Numbered from the stretch's first letter, positions 41,525 through 54,069 are shown. The stretch is DNA of 64,000 nt from Monodelphis domestica (GCF_027887165.1 NC_077233.1:227130872-227194871), one strand, 5' to 3'. Translations and numbers: made by a program. The notes: generated by a model from the sequence alone, not told the origin.

Positions 41525-41765
41525 CATCTTATTGTTGTTCAGTAATTCTTTGTGATTCCAATGGATCATACTGTCCACAGGTTTTCTAGACAAATAAAGT
41601 GGAGTGGCTTGTCATCTTCTTCTCTAGTGGATTAAAGCAAATAGAAATTAAATGACTTGCCCAGGGTCACAGGTAGTAAAGTGCCTAAGGCTAAATTTGA
41701 GCTCAGGTTCTCCTAACTCCAGGCCTAGCACTCTGTCCATTCACTGGGCCACCTAGCTGCTTCCA
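41525..41765 (-). mobile_element. Marsupial CORE-SINE
   Basis: TTGTTGTTCAGTAATTCTTT, AGTGGAGTGGCTTGTCATCT and GGGCCACCTAGCTGCTTCC. Confidence 0.85.
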
Positions 41766-42374
41766 GGCATGGAGGGAATGTTAAAAAAAAAAAAAAAACC
41801 TTTCCAATATACTATAAGCTTGTACTTTGCTGACATCAATTTTGAGAACCCAGTATCATATCTATGTCATGGTGAGATAGACAGGAGAGTAAAATTTTTG
41901 TGAAACAAGATTCAAAACATGAAATTTTAGTTTATATCTGCAGTTTAACACCAATCCTCCAACTTGAAGATGCCCAAATAATTGCCTGATTTAAGTTGTA
42001 ATCTATATTTTTGGTGTTGAACACACATAGGCTTTAAAAAATTTTCCTCACAGCAATATGGCATAATATTTACTTCTCATCTAAGTGTTATCTCATCCTG
42101 CTTTATCACATAGACAACATAATGATATGCATCTCTCCACAATCCCTTGCAATGCATGAAAGTACTATATATAAAAGTGACCTCAAATTTTTTTAAAACC
42201 TCCAAATTTTACAAAGAAATGACTATGTTAGAGGTAAACAGGAAACTTGCCAAAATATAGGTGCATAAACTGAAAATCCAAGGTATTCAAAAGAAATTCT
42301 TTTTTATTTCAACATTAACTTTGGTATCATTTTTTAGGGGTTTAGTTTAACAAAATTCTGAGTTGCCATAAAGA

Positions 42375-42535
42375 GTAAAGTTAACAGAGCACTGGAATAA
42401 GAGTCAAAAAATGGATTTTATTCCTAAATCAGCTATAAGTAATATGACTTGCAGCATCACCACCCTCAGTTCTCATTTTCCACATCTGTAAAATGAGGAG
42501 GTTGATCCAGGTTGAGAGTAGGCATAGCAATTAAG
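42375..42535 (+). mobile_element. MIR-type SINE fragment
   Basis: AGTTAACAGAGCACTGGAAT, CAGTTCTCATTTTCCACATC and AAATGAGGAGGTTGATCC. Confidence 0.6.
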
Positions 42536-42539
42536 AGAC

Positions 42540-43715
42540 TGTTAATAGTTCAGGTGAGAAGTAAAGATGAGAGTGGTGGCAATGAAATGAAAAGAAGAAG
42601 AAATATGGAAAGACACTGCAGAATTTACAAAGAACTTGGTGACTGATTAGCCGTAGGTGGGAGAGGAGGAGGGAAAAAACCCAAATGACTTCAAGGTTTT
42701 GAATCTGGGTGGGTGATAGAATGTCTGCAGGACAGCGAGGCTAAGGGAGAAGAGAGTGACTGAACTGACTGGATATTGAAATGGCATATAGGTAGCCTCC
42801 TATCCCTATCCCTCCTATCCATGAAAGCCACATTTAATTTCTATGTAGAACAAGAGTAATGAGCAGAAAATATGAAATGACCAAGGAGACAAAGGTTTGA
42901 TTTTCTGAGTATATTGTTTACCCGTTGCTGAACATTGGGACTGAGCGCCTTCCTCAGTGTAAAGCTGGACCTTGATTTCAGGGGGAGATAGACTTTTATG
43001 CATGATAAACAATCAAGTAAGATCAAGTAATTAAAAGGAAACAATACAGCATTAGGTAGAATGCTTTTCTAGTTGGATGAAAGATTAAGGATTTTCCAAA
43101 TTGGGAGGGAGATAGTGAACAGGAAAAAATCCCTAAATTCAGGAAAAGAGGTGTCCCACTCCTCCCCAATAAAGCATGTAATATGGAAACAATAACTGAC
43201 TGATCAATATAGGGCCAGTTTTAAAATATGTAAGTTGCTTGAGATGTAAATTATGAGAGAACTCCTTACATCTATCTTTGTATTTCTAATCAACTAACCT
43301 ACATACTTGGTCTCTAAATAGCAGATACAGGTAGTCCAGTTTCCCAGCCACATAGCACTGTGTTTAAACAATGGAACAAAGTTTTCTACCAATTCCTGCA
43401 ATTGGATAAACTTTTCTCAAATGACAGAATTTGGATTATGCCCATACTTAAATAGAAAGGAAACTGAGCTACTCCAGAATTGAGTTATAAAATGGAGTCA
43501 ATGTAGTTCATTCAATTCCTACCATCGACTTGGGGTGCTAATTTCCTCAATTCCTTCAATTTTCTTTCACAAGACAGCACCAGACAAATGAGATTATCAC
43601 TACAATTGCAAGTGTCTGATGAAGATTCCTTTCTCATGGCCAAGGTCAACATTATGCATGCACCCTTGATATCCAATTCCTTCCTGTCTTCTCAGAAGAT
43701 TATCTCCATTATCAT
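42540..43715. other. Intergenic, nothing recognised
   Basis: A/T-rich. The short open frames at 42.8-43.0 kb have no recognisable motifs. Confidence 0.45.

Positions 43716-43717
<2 letters not shown>

Positions 43718-43782
<65 letters not shown>
43718..43782. repeat. (TC)n microsatellite
   Basis: About 30 pure TC units. It makes a Leu-Ser repeat in an open frame that is not a gene. Confidence 0.95.
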
Positions 43783-43784
<2 letters not shown>

Positions 43785-43974
43785 TTACCCCTCTCTAACA
43801 CACAAATACATCTTCAATCTCTCCATATATCCATATCTACTAGTTCCTGCCTTGCTGCATACACACTCATATCTTCCCCTTCCTAAAAAAAAAAAAAAGC
43901 CTAATTTTGATCCTACTATTTCAGCTAAATATATTTGTATAATCGTAGGTATGTGTATTATCCTACTCTTTAAC

Positions 43975-44097
43975 AGATTATGAATCCCTTTGAGGACAGG
44001 GAATGATTTTTGCATTTCTTTATATCCCTTAGTGTTTAGCATAGTGCCTGGCACATAGAAGGTGCTTAAAAAGTGAATATTGATGGACTGACTCTTC
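43975..44097 (+). mobile_element. L2 3' tail
   Basis: CCCTTTGAGGACAGGGAATG, then TAGTGCCTGGCACATAGAAG, just left of the L1 fragment's duplication. Confidence 0.8.
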
Positions 44098-44116
44098 AAG
44101 AATAAACTCCTTGAGA

Positions 44117-44373
44117 AGAACTGTGGGAATAGAAACACAGAAGAAAAACATTTATTTGATCACATGGGTCAATGGGGATATGATTGGGGATGTAGACTCT
44201 AAGTGATCACCCTAGTGCAATTATCAATAATAGGGAAACGGTCTTGATCAATGACACATGTAAAACCCAGTGGAATTGCTCATTGGCTACAGGAGGGGGG
44301 GGGAGAGAACATGAATCATGTAACCATGGAAAAATATTCTAAATAATTAATTAAATAAATGTTTTAAAAAAAA
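44117..44373 (+). mobile_element. 5'-truncated L1 3' UTR inserted in L2
   Basis: 257 bp, AACTGTGGGAATAGAAACAC through GGGGATGTAGACTCTAAG to AATAAATG and an A tail, closely related to the 3' UTR of the full-length L1 at 12.2-12.56 kb. A 19-bp duplication flanks it (44098-44116 and 44374-44392). Confidence 0.9.
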
Positions 44374-44392
44374 AAGAATAAACTCCTTGAGA

Positions 44393-45425
44393 GAGCTGTC
44401 TACACTTGGTACCTCCCCTTTCTGTCCTATAACTCTCTTCTAAGTCCATTGTAAGCTGACTTCTAACCTCATCACTCAACAAAAACAGCTCTCTCTAAAG
44501 TTAGCAATGATATGTTCATTGCTAAACCTAATAGTCTCTTCTCAATTCTTATTATTAACTGCTCCAAACTGTTCCAGCTTTTTACAGCATTAACTACCCT
44601 CTTCTCCTGGATGTTCTCTCCTCTCCAGACTTTAGGGACATTATCCTCTCCTGGTTCTACATTTCTGACTTTCCCTCAACCTCCTTAGCTTATTCATCAT
44701 CTATGCCATGCCCACTAACTGTGGATGTCCCCAAAGGCTCTGTCTTATGCCCTCCCCCCTTTCCTCCCCATATTCTCACATTTTGCATCTTCATCAGCTC
44801 CCAAGCATTCAATTATCATTCCTATGACAATGACAACCCAGTTTATATATCCAGCCATATGTAGTCTTTTTCCTGAGGTCCAGTCCCTCATCATAAACTG
44901 CCTATTGGATATTACAAAATGAATCTCAAACTCAACAGGTCCATAATATAGAACTTTATCTTTCCCCCACACCCCTGCTAAATCTCCCTTATTCCCAATT
45001 TACCTACTTCTGTCAAGAGCTTCACCATTATTCCTATCATCCCATGCTCAAATCTTCAATATCATTGACTCCTGCCACTCTCTCACCCAACATATTCCAT
45101 CCTTTTTTTTTTTGCCCCTTTGCATTGGGCATTTCTCATGCCTAGAATTCATTGCCTCCTCACCTCTGCCTCTTGGAATTCCTAGTTTCCTTCAGTCATA
45201 ACTCAAGCACTACCTTCTAAATAAAATGTTTCCCAAGTCATCCCCCTCAACTATGAGTGCACTCCTTCCCAATAGTGCTTATTCAGCTTATATATGATGT
45301 TATATCTATCATTAAACTATGAGCTTCTTGAGGGCAGAAGCTCTGAAAAGTTTTGGATCCCTTGTGTTTAACATGGTACATGGCACACATTAGATACTTA
45401 ATAAATGCTTGCTGGTGTATTGATT
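44393..45425 (+). mobile_element. L2 LINE, reverse transcriptase region to 3' end
   Basis: GAGCTGTCTACACTTGGTAC, CTCTCTAAAGTTAGCAATGA and CCCACTAACTGTGGATGTCC follow the order of L2 RT. It then runs to the tail ACATGGTACATGGCACACAT and AATAAATGCTTG. Many small losses. Frames are decayed. Confidence 0.85.
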
Positions 45426-45429
45426 TATT

Positions 45430-46535
45430 TTTCCAGTCTTATTCTTGCATAATATGATAATCACTGTAAAAACTGTTAAGACCAATACCATTCAGTTTCT
45501 TGCTACTTCTAGATTTGAAGCATTAGAACAGACTCAAGTCCTTCTATATAACTGATCTTGTTGTAACATATGTGGATTACAGCCTCAGAACAGCCACCCA
45601 CTCATTTTATTACTTATCCTTACCATCAGGTCAATCCAAGAGTGTGAAGCCAAAGCCAAGCATAGGGGAAACCTCATTAGCTCATTCTTTCCCCCATTTT
45701 ATTGTCCCATCTGCTTTGTTCTTTTTATTTGGTCTCAGTGCCCATATTTTTCTTACATGAATTTTTATTTTGGTCTCCTGGGATGTGTGCTAATTTCCAC
45801 TGTGTTGTCAAAGGGCCCAGCTTGCTCTTTCTAACTTCTTTCTTTTTCAATATGGGATATAGGTGAGGAGGCTAAAGAATTGGTATGTGAGCCCTGATAG
45901 CCCTTGGCCCAAGGACAGCTCAACCAGTTCAACACAAACTTGACTAAAGAACTTTCCTCAATGCTGAATTTTAATTTGAAGGAAAAAAATGGTTTTTCTT
46001 TCTATTAGACCCTGTGCAAATACAACAGAATATGAAGGCTGAAAAATCCCCAACTAACATCATTTTATCCCATCCTTATGGCTTACAGAAACATCAAAAT
46101 CCTTCCCAAAGAAGAATTTTCATCAAGTTCAGCTATTTGGTTCCTCCAAATCCATAGCTGAGTGTAGGTCAGAACTGGGAATATGGAAGGTTGTTTCTTT
46201 AAAAACTTAAAATCTCTCATTGACTTAAAAAGAAAAATATAGAGCAAAAAGGGATGTCCCTTAACTTGCTTTAATTGTCTACGATATCATTTTAACGTCA
46301 ACCAAGACAAGAGGAAGCAATCTCTCTTGAAAAACAATTTTCTTCTTGATAAGGGAGGGAGGTCAGAAGGAACTTCAGGTGATCTTACTGGCTTTTCTGG
46401 AAAAGGGAGGTCTTCTATTTTTCTAATTTTTAAAAAGCAATTTGTTTTTTTAAATTTCAATAAAAAGAAAATAGTCATAATATTTAATGAAATACTCACT
46501 TTAATATATTTTTATGCTCCTATTCCTCAGCCTGT
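45430..46535. other. Intergenic, nothing recognised
   Basis: No repeat named. Possibly old L2 at the left edge. Confidence 0.4.
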
Positions 46536-46539
46536 AACA

Positions 46540-46690
46540 TAGAACAGTACAGAATACTGGATCTGGAGTCAGAGGATATGCATTCAAACTTGCTGCCTTT
46601 GTGATTGTGGACAAGTAACTTCACTTCCTTGGGCCTTGGTTTTCTCAGGTGTAAAATGTAGGAGTTGGACAAGATGATTTCTACAGTTCA
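46540..46690 (+). mobile_element. MIR-type SINE
   Basis: ACTGGATCTGGAGTCAGAGG, TGTGGACAAGTAACTTCACT and TAAAATGTAGGAGTTGGAC. Confidence 0.65.
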
Positions 46691-46957
46691 TCATCATTAC
46701 TAGCATTTATAGAGCACCTAAGTGCCAAGTACTGTGCTAAGTGTTTTTAAAATATCTCATTTGATCCTCATAATGACCCTGTGACCCTGTGAAGCACATG
46801 TTATTAGCAATTCCATTTTATAGTTGAAGAAACTGAGGCAAAAAGAGGTTAAGTGAATTGCCCAAAGTCACATAGCTGGTAAGTATCTAAAACTGGATTT
46901 GAACTCAAACTTTCTTGACACTGCTCCTAGTGCTTTATTCATTGCACCACCTAGATC
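46691..46957 (-). mobile_element. MIR/THER-type SINE
   Basis: TATAGAGCACCTAAGTGCCA, TATAGTTGAAGAAACTGAGG, CAAAGTCACATAGCTGGTAA and TGCACCACCTAGATC. Confidence 0.8.
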
Positions 46958-47099
46958 TATCATCTCCTTTCCCACATCAACCTAACATATAGATTGCATT
47001 CTTTCTTTGCAGTAAAATGGAATTGGTCCTTACATTTTCTGTAATTCTTACCCTGTATCTCTCCAGGCTCCCTCCTGATTTGTGCCCTTAGAAAACTGA

Positions 47100-47510
47100 C
47101 TGTCCAGAACCAGGAGAACATTGTACATAGTAATGGCAATCTGGTATGATGATCAACTGTGAATGACAGCTATTCTCAGAAATATAATGATCCAAAACAG
47201 TTCTGAAAAAAACCTATGCTGAAAAAATGCTATCCACCTTTGAGAAAAAACTAATGGTATCTGAATGCAGGTGGAAGTGTACTATTGTCATTTTATTTTC
47301 TTTGTGGGTCTTTTCTTATATGTGTCTTTCCCACAATACAACCAACATGGAAATTTTTTGCATAACATTATATGTAAAACCTATATTAAATTGCTTACCA
47401 TCTTAGGGAAATGGGGGGGAGAGAATTTGGACTTCAACATTTTATAAAATTAATGTTAAAAATTGTTTTTACATATAATTAGGAAAAAATAAATATTGAA
47501 AAAAAAAAGA
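47100..47510 (+). mobile_element. L1 3' end, older subfamily
   Basis: CCAGGAGAACATTGTACATA, TATGATGATCAACTGTGAA and a 3' UTR ending AATAAATATTG with poly(A). It resembles the copies at 1.8-2.8 kb more than the one at 44.1 kb. Confidence 0.82.
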
Positions 47511-47829
47511 AATATTGGCGGTTCTCCCATACAAGTTTTGGATTCCTCTTGACTAACAACTTATAGGTAGTTCCATTTATACAGAACGTGTTTTCAGATT
47601 TTGAATTACAGGATGTGTCCCTGAACAAATTATGTAGTTACATATGACCACTGTTTAATAGTTTAAGGAAATGCTTGTTGATATAAGCACATTTCTAATA
47701 GTAGAACAAGCTTGGTTTTAAGTTATTCAAGTAAGTTTATAAATAAATAAAATGAGCTTCCATTTCCATAAATTTATTTCAGAGTTCAGGATTTCAGGGA
47801 TTCTACAACAGGACCTGCTTTATAAGAAC

Positions 47830-48200
47830 ATTCTGAAATTTCCATGCAGTGACCCTGAACAACCCGGAGGGATCTATGAGAAAGAACACTATCCACATTC
47901 AGAGGAAACACTGTGGGAGTAGAAACACAGAAGAAAAACAACTGCTTGAATATTGTATGATTGGGGATGTAGACTCTAAATGAACATCCTAATGCAAATA
48001 CCAACAACATGGAAATAGGTTCTGATCAAGGACACAAGTAATACCCAATGAAAGTTTGCGTTGGCTGTGGAAAGAGTGGGTGGAGGGGAAAGAGGGAAAT
48101 AATGTGATTCTTGTAACCAAGGAATAATGTTCTAAATTGACTAAATAAACTTATTCAAATGGAAAAAAATTAAATTTAATTAAATTTAATTTAAAAAAAG
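47830..48200 (+). mobile_element. L1 3' UTR, same subfamily as the full-length L1
   Basis: ACCCTGAACAACCCGGAGGG, CACTGTGGGAGTAGAAACAC, GATGTAGACTCTAAATGAAC and GTTGGCTGTGG match 12.23-12.56 kb in order, ending in AATAAAC and A/T-rich sequence. Confidence 0.87.
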
Positions 48201-48239
48201 AAACTTCCTTTCCTTTGTACACCTAACCACAGTCTTCAA

Positions 48240-48447
48240 TTATTTTTTAAACCCTTACCTTCTGTCGTGGAGTCAATACTGTGCATTGGTTCCAAGGCAG
48301 AAGAGTGGTAAGGGCTAGGAAATGGGGGTTAAGTGACTTGCTTAGGGTCACACAGCTGGGAACTGTCTGAGGCCAGACTTGAACCTAGGACCTCCCGTCT
48401 CTAGGTCTGGCTCTCAATCCACTGAGCTACCCAGCTGCCCCCCCCCC
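48240..48447 (-). mobile_element. SINE with RTE-like tail
   Basis: CCCTTACCTTCTGTCGTGGA (reversed tail), GGTCACACAGCTGGGAACTG and GAGCTACCCAGCTGCCC. Well preserved, so relatively young. Confidence 0.85.
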
Positions 48448-48639
48448 CGTTTTTTTAAATATGAGTGACATCTAAGAAAAGCAACCACCAACATTTCTTC
48501 AGTCTGCAAGAATTATAATTGACTTCAATTTTATCAGATTTTTAAAATAAGGAAAAAATAAACTATGAAAATTATTGCAGCTTAATATCTAAATAAGATT
48601 AAACATAGGTAGTATGGAAGGACCCTATAATTATAAAAA

Positions 48640-48765
48640 TTGTAGCTGAAAAGCATTGCAGAGAGCATTTAACTCAATCCTCTCATTTTAGAGGTGAATA
48701 AATTTGCCTTAAGCCCACTGAGAGCACAGGATCACATAACACATTCTGAAAGAAAAACTAGAAAA
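48640..48765 (-). mobile_element. MIR-type SINE fragment
   Basis: AGAGCATTTAACTCAATCCT and CATTTTAGAGGTGAATAAA. Confidence 0.45.
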
Positions 48766-48769
48766 GGGA

Positions 48770-49550
48770 CAACCTTTAGAAGCTTTCTGGTAGGACTTTC
48801 CTTAGTCCAAATTTAAAATTAAGTTTTCCTCATTTTTGATCCCCCATTCCTTCCCCAGATTCTCCGAATCTTTGAGCTGAGTTTCCAGCATCCTCTTGGA
48901 TGCTTAATATAGTCATCTTCAAAATCCCAACATGGATTTCCTTCCTCAGAAACTCAAGCTTTTTTCTAGATACTCCAGAACAACATCCATTTTATGATCT
49001 ATTCCCCCAATTTCTAGTTTTTGCTAGATGTCAAAATACTATCTAGCTACTTATATGATTATCTTAAGGAGTAGAGTTACAAGATGGGCTGATTCAAGTA
49101 CTGGGGATTTCAGGTTCTCTTCCAGGCAAGTGGCAATAGATGGCAGGAAGATGATCAGGGTGGATAGTTGGATGATATGAAAAACAATAATTTTTTAGGG
49201 CCTGAGGATATACCAAAAACCTTCTGCCTTTCAAGAATTCATAATTTAGTTAGAATCAAATGAAAAATTAAATTAAACATATGAAAACATATGAAAACAA
49301 CTCATTTGTTTAATAAAAAAGAAGAGTCCCAAATTAGTGTAGTTTTAAGTACTAAGATTTTTAAGTCTTAAATTTAAGACTTGGGAAATTCTATATGAGG
49401 CATCATTAAAGCAATTTGTTATTAAATGCCAGGTAAGCATTTGTTCATACAATATGTTTTTGTGGATTCATGTGATAAATAGACCACTGTAGGTCAAAAA
49501 GGTTAAAAAAAAGTTTCCTAAAGGAGGTGAGAATTAAACTGGGCTCTTAA
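48770..49550. other. Intergenic, nothing recognised
   Basis: A short duplicated CATATGAAAACATATGAAAA lies near 49280. Confidence 0.4.
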
Positions 49551-49554
49551 AGAT

Positions 49555-49965
49555 TGATAGGAGCCCCAGCAATACAATTTCTGCATTGGTTTCCTGAAGG
49601 ACTAAGAGGAAAAGGAAAAGAACCTATATATTCCAATATATTTAAAGCAGCTCCCTTTGTAGTGGCAAAAAATTGGAAATTGAGGGGATGCCCATCAATT
49701 GGGAAATGGATAAGCAAATCATGGTATATAATTGTGATGGAATACTACTATGCCATAAAAAACAAAGAGCAGGCTAATTTTAAAGAGAATATCATATACA
49801 ACTACAGAATTAATACTGAAAGAATAAGTTATGAATATTACCCCTAGAGGTTGAACTGAAAGGTGGAAACAAAAAAGGTTTAATTTGTATGAACATATAT
49901 GTCTACTAGGTGAGATCTTCTATTATTCAGGGAGAATAGGGAGAGGAGGGGATACTAATAAATTC
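49555..49965 (+). mobile_element. Old L1 ORF2 C-terminal fragment
   Basis: A frame of 97 residues still reads AAPFVVAKNWKLRGCPSIGK and WYIIVMEYYYAIKN, the end of L1 ORF2. No A tail is obvious. Confidence 0.8.
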
Positions 49966-49969
49966 TAGT

Positions 49970-50960
49970 TTTTTAAAAAATTGGAACTAGAGATATAGAA
50001 AAGTAGAGAGGATAAACAAAGTTGAAACCTTTGGTGGAAATGAGGATTTCAGTCACCATTGCCAACCCATCACATGTTGATAGAGATATAATTGTCCATA
50101 TGTCAATGGATTTCACTCCCATATCATCCTAAAAGGGAAGAAAATGTCAGTCTTGGCCAGGAAACAAAAAGGGATTAAGAATAGTTGTTTTCTAAAGTTA
50201 AAAAGTAGTGGTTGAACATAAAAAATGTTCAGTTGTGAATTAAACAAAGCAAATTTGGAATTAATAACTAAAATGTCTATACATTCCAGTTTTTCCAAAA
50301 GTCTTTGATCTGGATATCCAGATAGAAATTTCATGACATTGGAATGGGTCTTTTCATTATTGCTGAGTTGCATTGGGTTACTTTTTAGACATTGCCTGCA
50401 AGCTTTATTTCATGGCAATGGGCAGTGTAAGAAATTCCAATTGAATAAGTTTTCCTGAAGGTTTCTCAGCTCTCCTATGTCCTGAGGAAAATTGAAGTTA
50501 GAAAGAAGAAAGGTGGCAAAGTTGAAACTAATCTTCCAGTGAAGTGAATCCATCTTTGAAACATTCAAAAAATTCTTATCAATCTAGCCTTGAGTTCTGA
50601 ACAAAGATTTTTATCAGTCCTTTTATCTCAACTAAATCATCCATCCCTAGGGAACTACTAATAGTTATGCCTGGATTGGCCTCTTGTTGGTTAAATGAAA
50701 AATACAAATAAATTTCATATTGAGGTTACTAGTAAAAAAGATCTATCCCAGTCCCCATTTGGAAAAGCTGTATGCCTATACTCCAGGTGCTTTCATGTTA
50801 TCTCTAATCCACCCCTTGCCAAATAAAATTCACTGAAATATATTTCATGACATATACACTTATGAATATATACACACACATATGGTTCTGGATTTGCTAA
50901 AGAGGACTCTGTTCTACCTCTATTATTTCAGAAATGTGCATTTCTATTGACTTCCCGCTC
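49970..50960. other. Intergenic, nothing recognised
   Basis: No supported frame. Possible old repeat debris. Confidence 0.4.
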
Positions 50961-50964
50961 TAAT

Positions 50965-51095
50965 ATTCACATTTGTATAACACTAGGCAAGTCTTAACTT
51001 TTTGAACTCTCAGTTTCCCCATCTGTAAAAAGGAGAGAATCCAACTATATAACCTCTAAGATTCTTTCCAGTTCTAAATCTATGGCCCTATACAT
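50965..51095 (+). mobile_element. MIR 3' fragment
   Basis: AACTCTCAGTTTCCCCATCT and CTAAGATTCTTTCCAGTTC. Confidence 0.6.
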
Positions 51096-51099
51096 ATCT

Positions 51100-52020
51100 G
51101 CTTGTCAAACTAAAAATTCTTGATTTTACTCCATAGCACAAATGAAACTCAGGTTGGATATATTTTTTCTCAAGAAACACATTTTTAAAAAAAACTATTA
51201 CATTCAAAGAACAATCTTTCAGGGAGAAAGTAACATTATATTATAATAGGGGGAAAATATACCTGGCTTCCTAAAAACAACATAAAGCAGTAAATGGGCT
51301 ATGAGAATGAAGACATTATGCTGTATTGCAGTCTTGAGTCTTTGTGTTTGGCAGTTAAGGTCAATTTAGTAGCAAAAAAAACACAAATCTTTGTGCATGA
51401 AAGATAGCAGATTCTAAGTCTATGACGTGTGATATGTTGGGTCTAAAATTATCACCCATTGCCTTTATCATATCCCATACTTTCCTTTGCCATTCAGCAC
51501 TAAAAGAATTCTAATTTCCAAACCCCCAAACAAGAAAAACATGCATTAAGTATGCTACTTGAAACTGTAGCTAATGTGCTTAATCCTTATTTTTAACAAA
51601 TAGATATCATCATAGCCCATTGTTTGCAAACTACCCAGACCAAGGGAGGGAAGAAAACTATCACTGAATTCTGTGGTTATGCATCAGAAACTCCTCACAT
51701 TATTCCATAAATGTGATCCTTGATATTTCCAATTTTGCTCAGGGTTGTTTTGATGGAGAAGACTGGCAGAAAAATATTATATTAAGCTATTAAATTAAGA
51801 GTGTATTGTCATGCAACACTGGTTGCATCTTTCATCATATAATAAACATGATTCTGAAAATAGAAAGGCAATTTACTGTCCCAGACCAAGGGCTTCCAAC
51901 TTCCTAATCTTAGGGAGTTTTTGGCAACCTACAGTCTCTCCAATCTATGAGGGCAGATTAATGTATTTTATTTTTAATATCACATTGCTTATTTCCATAG
52001 CAAGTTAGAACAAGATAAAT
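51100..52020. other. Intergenic, mostly unique-looking
   Basis: Repeat-free by eye. It holds short motifs such as CTATGACGTGTGATATG but no frame. Confidence 0.4.
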
Positions 52021-52022
52021 CA

Positions 52023-52300
52023 AGTCAATAAGCATTTATTAAATACTTACCTTGTGCCAGGGAGTATGCAAAAAAAAAAGCACTGGGGATACAAAGAAAC
52101 AAGAAAAAACAGTCCATGCTCTCAAGGAGATCAAAGTCTAATTGGGGAGATAGGTTTCATTCCTAAATAGAGAATGGACTGGCATGAGGAGAGACATGAG
52201 GAAGAAAGTACAAGCAGAGTAATACAGGCATGAAGCGATGAGAGCCAACACCAAGATGGTTGTATTGTCAAAGGAGAGAAAGGAGCATGTGTAAGAACCA
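52023..52300 (+). repeat. Dispersed GTGCCA repeat module, best preserved
   Basis: AATAAGCATTTATTAAATAC, CACTGGGGATACAAAGAAAC, ATGCTCTCAAGGAGATCAAA and TCTAATTGGGGAGATAGG. Confidence 0.65.
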
Positions 52301-52384
52301 AGGCAGAATCAAATAGATTTGCAACTGATTGTATTTAGAATATGAAAGTGAGGAGTTGAGGGTGACACCTAGGTTTCAAGCCTG

Positions 52385-52815
52385 GTTGACAGTTGTGGTT
52401 GTTGTTCTTTTGTTTTCAAAGAGAACCATTGACATAACTGGATGATGTCTTGATTTGCTTGTGAAGTGGATTTCAGTGGGTCAGAGTCATCTGCACACAG
52501 TCATCAGCCTCATCAAAGTCTAGGGGTAAGACAAAAGTCTTGATGGCTGCAGTGGGTGACCTTGGTGTCTCTGATGTCTGACCAAGCTCAAAGTGCTCCA
52601 CAGCACCTGCTTCAGCCCTTTCATAACTATTGGAACAAATTGTACTCATTCACCCATTCCACAGGGAAATCTTTATATGCTTGGGGTAAACATCCCATAA
52701 CTCACCAGTGGGTTTGAGGCTTGTTAGTTACCCTCAACCCTTGTTTAGCTCACCTGCCAAGATGATTTTACCAGGGTGTCACTGCATGTGGCTACACAGC
52801 TTCTTGGAACCACAG
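52385..52815 (-). mobile_element. Dispersed repeat sharing its tail with the zinc-finger LINE
   Basis: It starts on the plus strand with GTTGTTCTTTTGTTTTCAAA, the reverse complement of the 13.4-kb LINE's 3' end type. It continues GATGATGTCTTGATTTGC, TGATGTCTGACCAAGCTC, CACAGCACCTGC and CATGCTTGGGGTAAACA. About 430 bp. Only the first 45 bp or so look LINE-derived. Confidence 0.7.
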
Positions 52816-52819
52816 GTGA

Positions 52820-53875
52820 AAGTTGAGTGAGAGGAGGACATCAAAAGTGGATGAGCAGCCCTCAAAAGGCTTGGCAAGTCCTCACTAGAGGGCAAGCCTT
52901 CCTGAAAACTTCATACATTCCTCTAAATACCCCTCTACAGTATGAAAAGTTCATAAGAAGAGAAGGGGAAAGGAATGCACTCACTTCTGGATATGTTGAG
53001 TTTAAGCACATCCAATTCAAGATATCTAGTATGCAATGGGAAATGCAAGAATGTTCTTCCTCTTCTGGATGACTCTGAATCAAGGAGCATTGGCCTGGGT
53101 AGTCAACACCTTAAACGGACATTAAATCATTAAGAAAATATCAAAAGCTTTTTTTGTTCACAGCATCTTTGAGTACTTTTCTTGCATCCCTCTATTCATA
53201 CCAGAGCCATAACTAATTGTCATGGAACATAATCATTCCACTTAAGGCTATCCCTCATTTAAGGACACCTTGGTTCCTGTTGTAAGATACTAAGCAGCAA
53301 TCTAAAAACTAAGCATTCTCTAGGGTTTCTCCATGTTTGGGGGTACTAGTCTATAGTTTGCATTTTTAGACTGCTGCCTGTGACTTTCTTCTTATGCAAA
53401 AGACAGGGAGAAGGAGGAAGCAGGAGGAGTCTATTCCAGTATCCTCCAATGTTCCTAATGCCTTATCATAATTTGGTTGCCCAGTGTCAGACTAGCCAGC
53501 CTACAATTTAATAGCCAATTAAAGCAGTTCTTTGGATGGCCCACTGTTACTTGAAAATTCAATCCACAAAAGGCATTGGTTGAAAAAGGGAAAGAGACTA
53601 GGAATTCTTACTCCTTTTTTTTTAAGAGAGCAGCATAATTTCTGAGTCCATGTAGTACCAAATGATTCCTAATTTCTCTTATAAGGCATGCTGTCATCTT
53701 CACTGTCCTTTCTATCTTCATTTCTATCTCCATGTCCATCTCAACCCCAATACCCACCCTCTGTCCCCAACAGAGACCATAACCACAAATGAAGCCTGGA
53801 AGTATAAACCCGAAAGCATGAGTGAATAAGCAAACAAAACAAATCTTTCAACCATCATTTGCATCCTCATAATGA
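52820..53875. other. Intergenic, nothing recognised
   Basis: The small frames near 52.83-53.08 kb lie on both strands of the same stretch and lack motifs. Confidence 0.4.
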
Positions 53876-53879
53876 GACA

Positions 53880-54062
53880 CATCTATCTAGAACCTTAACA
53901 TTTAATGTTATCATCATCCCCATTTCAAAGAAGGAAAATCTTGGACTCAGAGGTGGAGTGACTTGCTCACTATCACACAGGAAATAAATGTTAGCACTAT
54001 CATGTTTGCCCAGCTCTCTTGACTCCAAGTTTAGTGTTCCTTCCATTACATCATCCTCATTC
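53880..54062 (-). mobile_element. MIR-type SINE
   Basis: CATTTCAAAGAAGGAAAATC, GTGACTTGCTCACTATCACA and TTCCTTCCATTACATC. Confidence 0.6.
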
Positions 54063-54069
54063 TCGTCTT

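Noticed and set aside
43588-43983. 131-codon frame with a Leu-Ser run
   Set aside because: It is built on a (TC)n microsatellite and has no flanking domain.
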